Part shown: positions 4,687-5,075 of the stretch, piece by piece | How the letters are laid out: each line of letters opens with the position of its first letter | Position numbering within the stretch: position 1 is the first letter of the stretch | Origin: Zoogloeaceae bacterium | GTDB taxonomy: Bacteria > Pseudomonadota > Gammaproteobacteria > Burkholderiales > Rhodocyclaceae | DNA: 5,075 nucleotides | Direction: 5' to 3' | Assembly: GCA_031281985.1 (NCBI GenBank) | Contig: JAITEO010000069.1 | Coordinates: 1 to 5,075, forward strand | Program-made: the position numbers and the translations under genes | Notes under the pieces: model-generated | What the model was told of the DNA's origin: nothing | Seen by the model: the letters and a program-made list of their open reading frames with translations, nothing else | Database searches by the model: none

Positions 4687-4714
4687 ATTTTCCACGCAAA
4701 CATGGGCAAGTCAA
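4687..4714 (-). promoter_or_regulatory. Candidate sigma-70-like promoter of the small gene
   Basis: On the minus strand TTGACT (4709-4714, 5/6) is followed by a 16-bp spacer and GAAAAT (4687-4692, 4/6). Transcription would start near 4680, giving a leader of about 50 nt that contains the 4658-4676 hairpin and the AGGAG. The call is by motif inspection only. Confidence 0.4.
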
Positions 4715-4741
4715 GAGAACTTCCCGCAAAAACACAAAATT

Positions 4742-4761
4742 TTGTTGCGTTGCAGCAACAA
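4742..4761 (-). terminator. Possible weak terminator of the radical SAM gene
   Basis: On the minus strand TTGTTGC pairs with GCAACAA (7 bp, 4755-4761 with 4742-4748) around a 6-nt loop, followed by AAAATTTTGTGTTTTT. It begins 53 bp past the stop codon at 4815-4817. The stem is AT-rich and the T-tract is broken, so termination would be inefficient. Confidence 0.3.
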
Positions 4762-4814
4762 TACAACAGCCCGGATGGATGTCGGCCTTTGCATCGGCGC
4801 GCAAGGCGCGTTCG

Positions 4815-5075
4815 CTACCCGGTCACCCGCAGCTTGATTCCCGCCAGCAGCGTTTCCGGAGAAAGGCTCATGACGCTGGCCATTTCGCCCGCCATGCAAA
4901 AGCCACAACGCGCGCACAGTCCCTCGCTCTTGCCGTTGCATTCGGCGAGGCGGCGGCCATCGACCATCACGAAATTCGCCACCCAGCAATACTTCTTGAA
5001 ATCGCGGCGCTGCATGCGCTCCAAGCCCGCGATGGAATTCATGATCGGATAGCCCTTCTTCTTGTAGGCAATCAC
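4815..5075 (-). CDS. C-terminal region of a probable radical SAM protein, partial
   Basis: The frame enters from the right edge and ends at TAG 4815-4817, leaving 86 codons; the true start is outside the window, although a GTG happens to fall exactly at the edge. The segment KKKGYPIMNS followed by a Cys-rich end (C30, C46, C54, C57, C60, i.e. C-x15-C-x7-C-x2-C-x2-C, numbered from the edge) fits the end of a radical SAM enzyme. There the final barrel strand (GYPIMNS-like) is followed by a SPASM- or twitch-like region binding an auxiliary iron-sulfur cluster. The CWVANFVMVDGRRLAEC spacing is close to, but not exactly, the published SPASM pattern. The radical SAM CX3CX2C motif would be upstream, so family and substrate cannot be settled here. 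Codon use is GC-rich like its neighbours. Confidence 0.55.
   Translation of the reverse strand: MIAYKKKGYPIMNSIAGLERMQRRDFKKYCWVANFVMVDGRRLAECNGKSEGLCARCGFCMAGEMASVMSLSPETLLAGIKLRVTG

Noticed and set aside
4436..4804. 122-codon minus-strand frame ending in GKK-stop, like DprA
   Set aside because: Composition is not protein-like, it lacks a ribosome site, and it overlaps the better-supported 45-codon frame. The shared GKK-stop comes from the repeat, not homology.
4648..5052. 134-codon plus-strand frame opposite the radical SAM end
   Set aside because: Antisense of the Cys-rich minus-strand gene. No ribosome site and no recognisable features.

Overview
The window looks like a GC-rich betaproteobacterial chromosome. 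The reason is the gene order: a def-fmt pair (peptide deformylase, methionyl-tRNA formyltransferase) transcribed divergently from a secreted LysM protein gene and dprA. This arrangement is familiar from Rhodocyclales/Nitrosomonadales-type genomes. The lineage is an inference from gene order and protein flavour; no search was run.

Left part (1-1606): the window opens in the last 36 codons of a plus-strand gene, most likely ccmG/dsbE, a periplasmic thioredoxin-like protein of cytochrome c maturation. Its end consists of five tandem 7-bp repeats. After a 24-bp convergent gap comes fmt (minus), then def (minus) 31 bp upstream of it. These two probably form one operon: Fmt formylates initiator Met-tRNA and Def removes the formyl group from the new protein.

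Middle (1607-4089): a 160-bp divergent intergenic region with a 9-bp inverted repeat separates def from a secreted LysM-domain protein. That gene overlaps dprA (ssDNA-binding, RecA-loading protein of natural transformation) by 20 bp. The two are presumably co-transcribed and end at a strong 15-bp-stem terminator at 4181-4213.

Right part (4090-4814): this is mostly non-coding and unusually rich in palindromes. In order it holds a stem-loop repeat that includes the dprA stop codon, four abutting ~15-nt mini-hairpins, the terminator, a pair of inverted GTAG-type REP sequences (a BIME), two adjacent larger stem-loops, and two more copies of the dprA-end repeat in inverted orientation. Next comes a small minus-strand gene (45 aa, unknown) with its own Shine-Dalgarno sequence and a candidate promoter. 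The palindromic island at 4078-4478 is the most unusual part of the window.

Right edge (4815-5075): the C-terminal 86 residues of a minus-strand protein with a Cys-rich end (C-x2-C-x2-C), probably a radical SAM enzyme, running off the window. The usual betaproteobacterial partners downstream of dprA (smg/DUF494, topA) are absent, so synteny breaks at the palindromic island.
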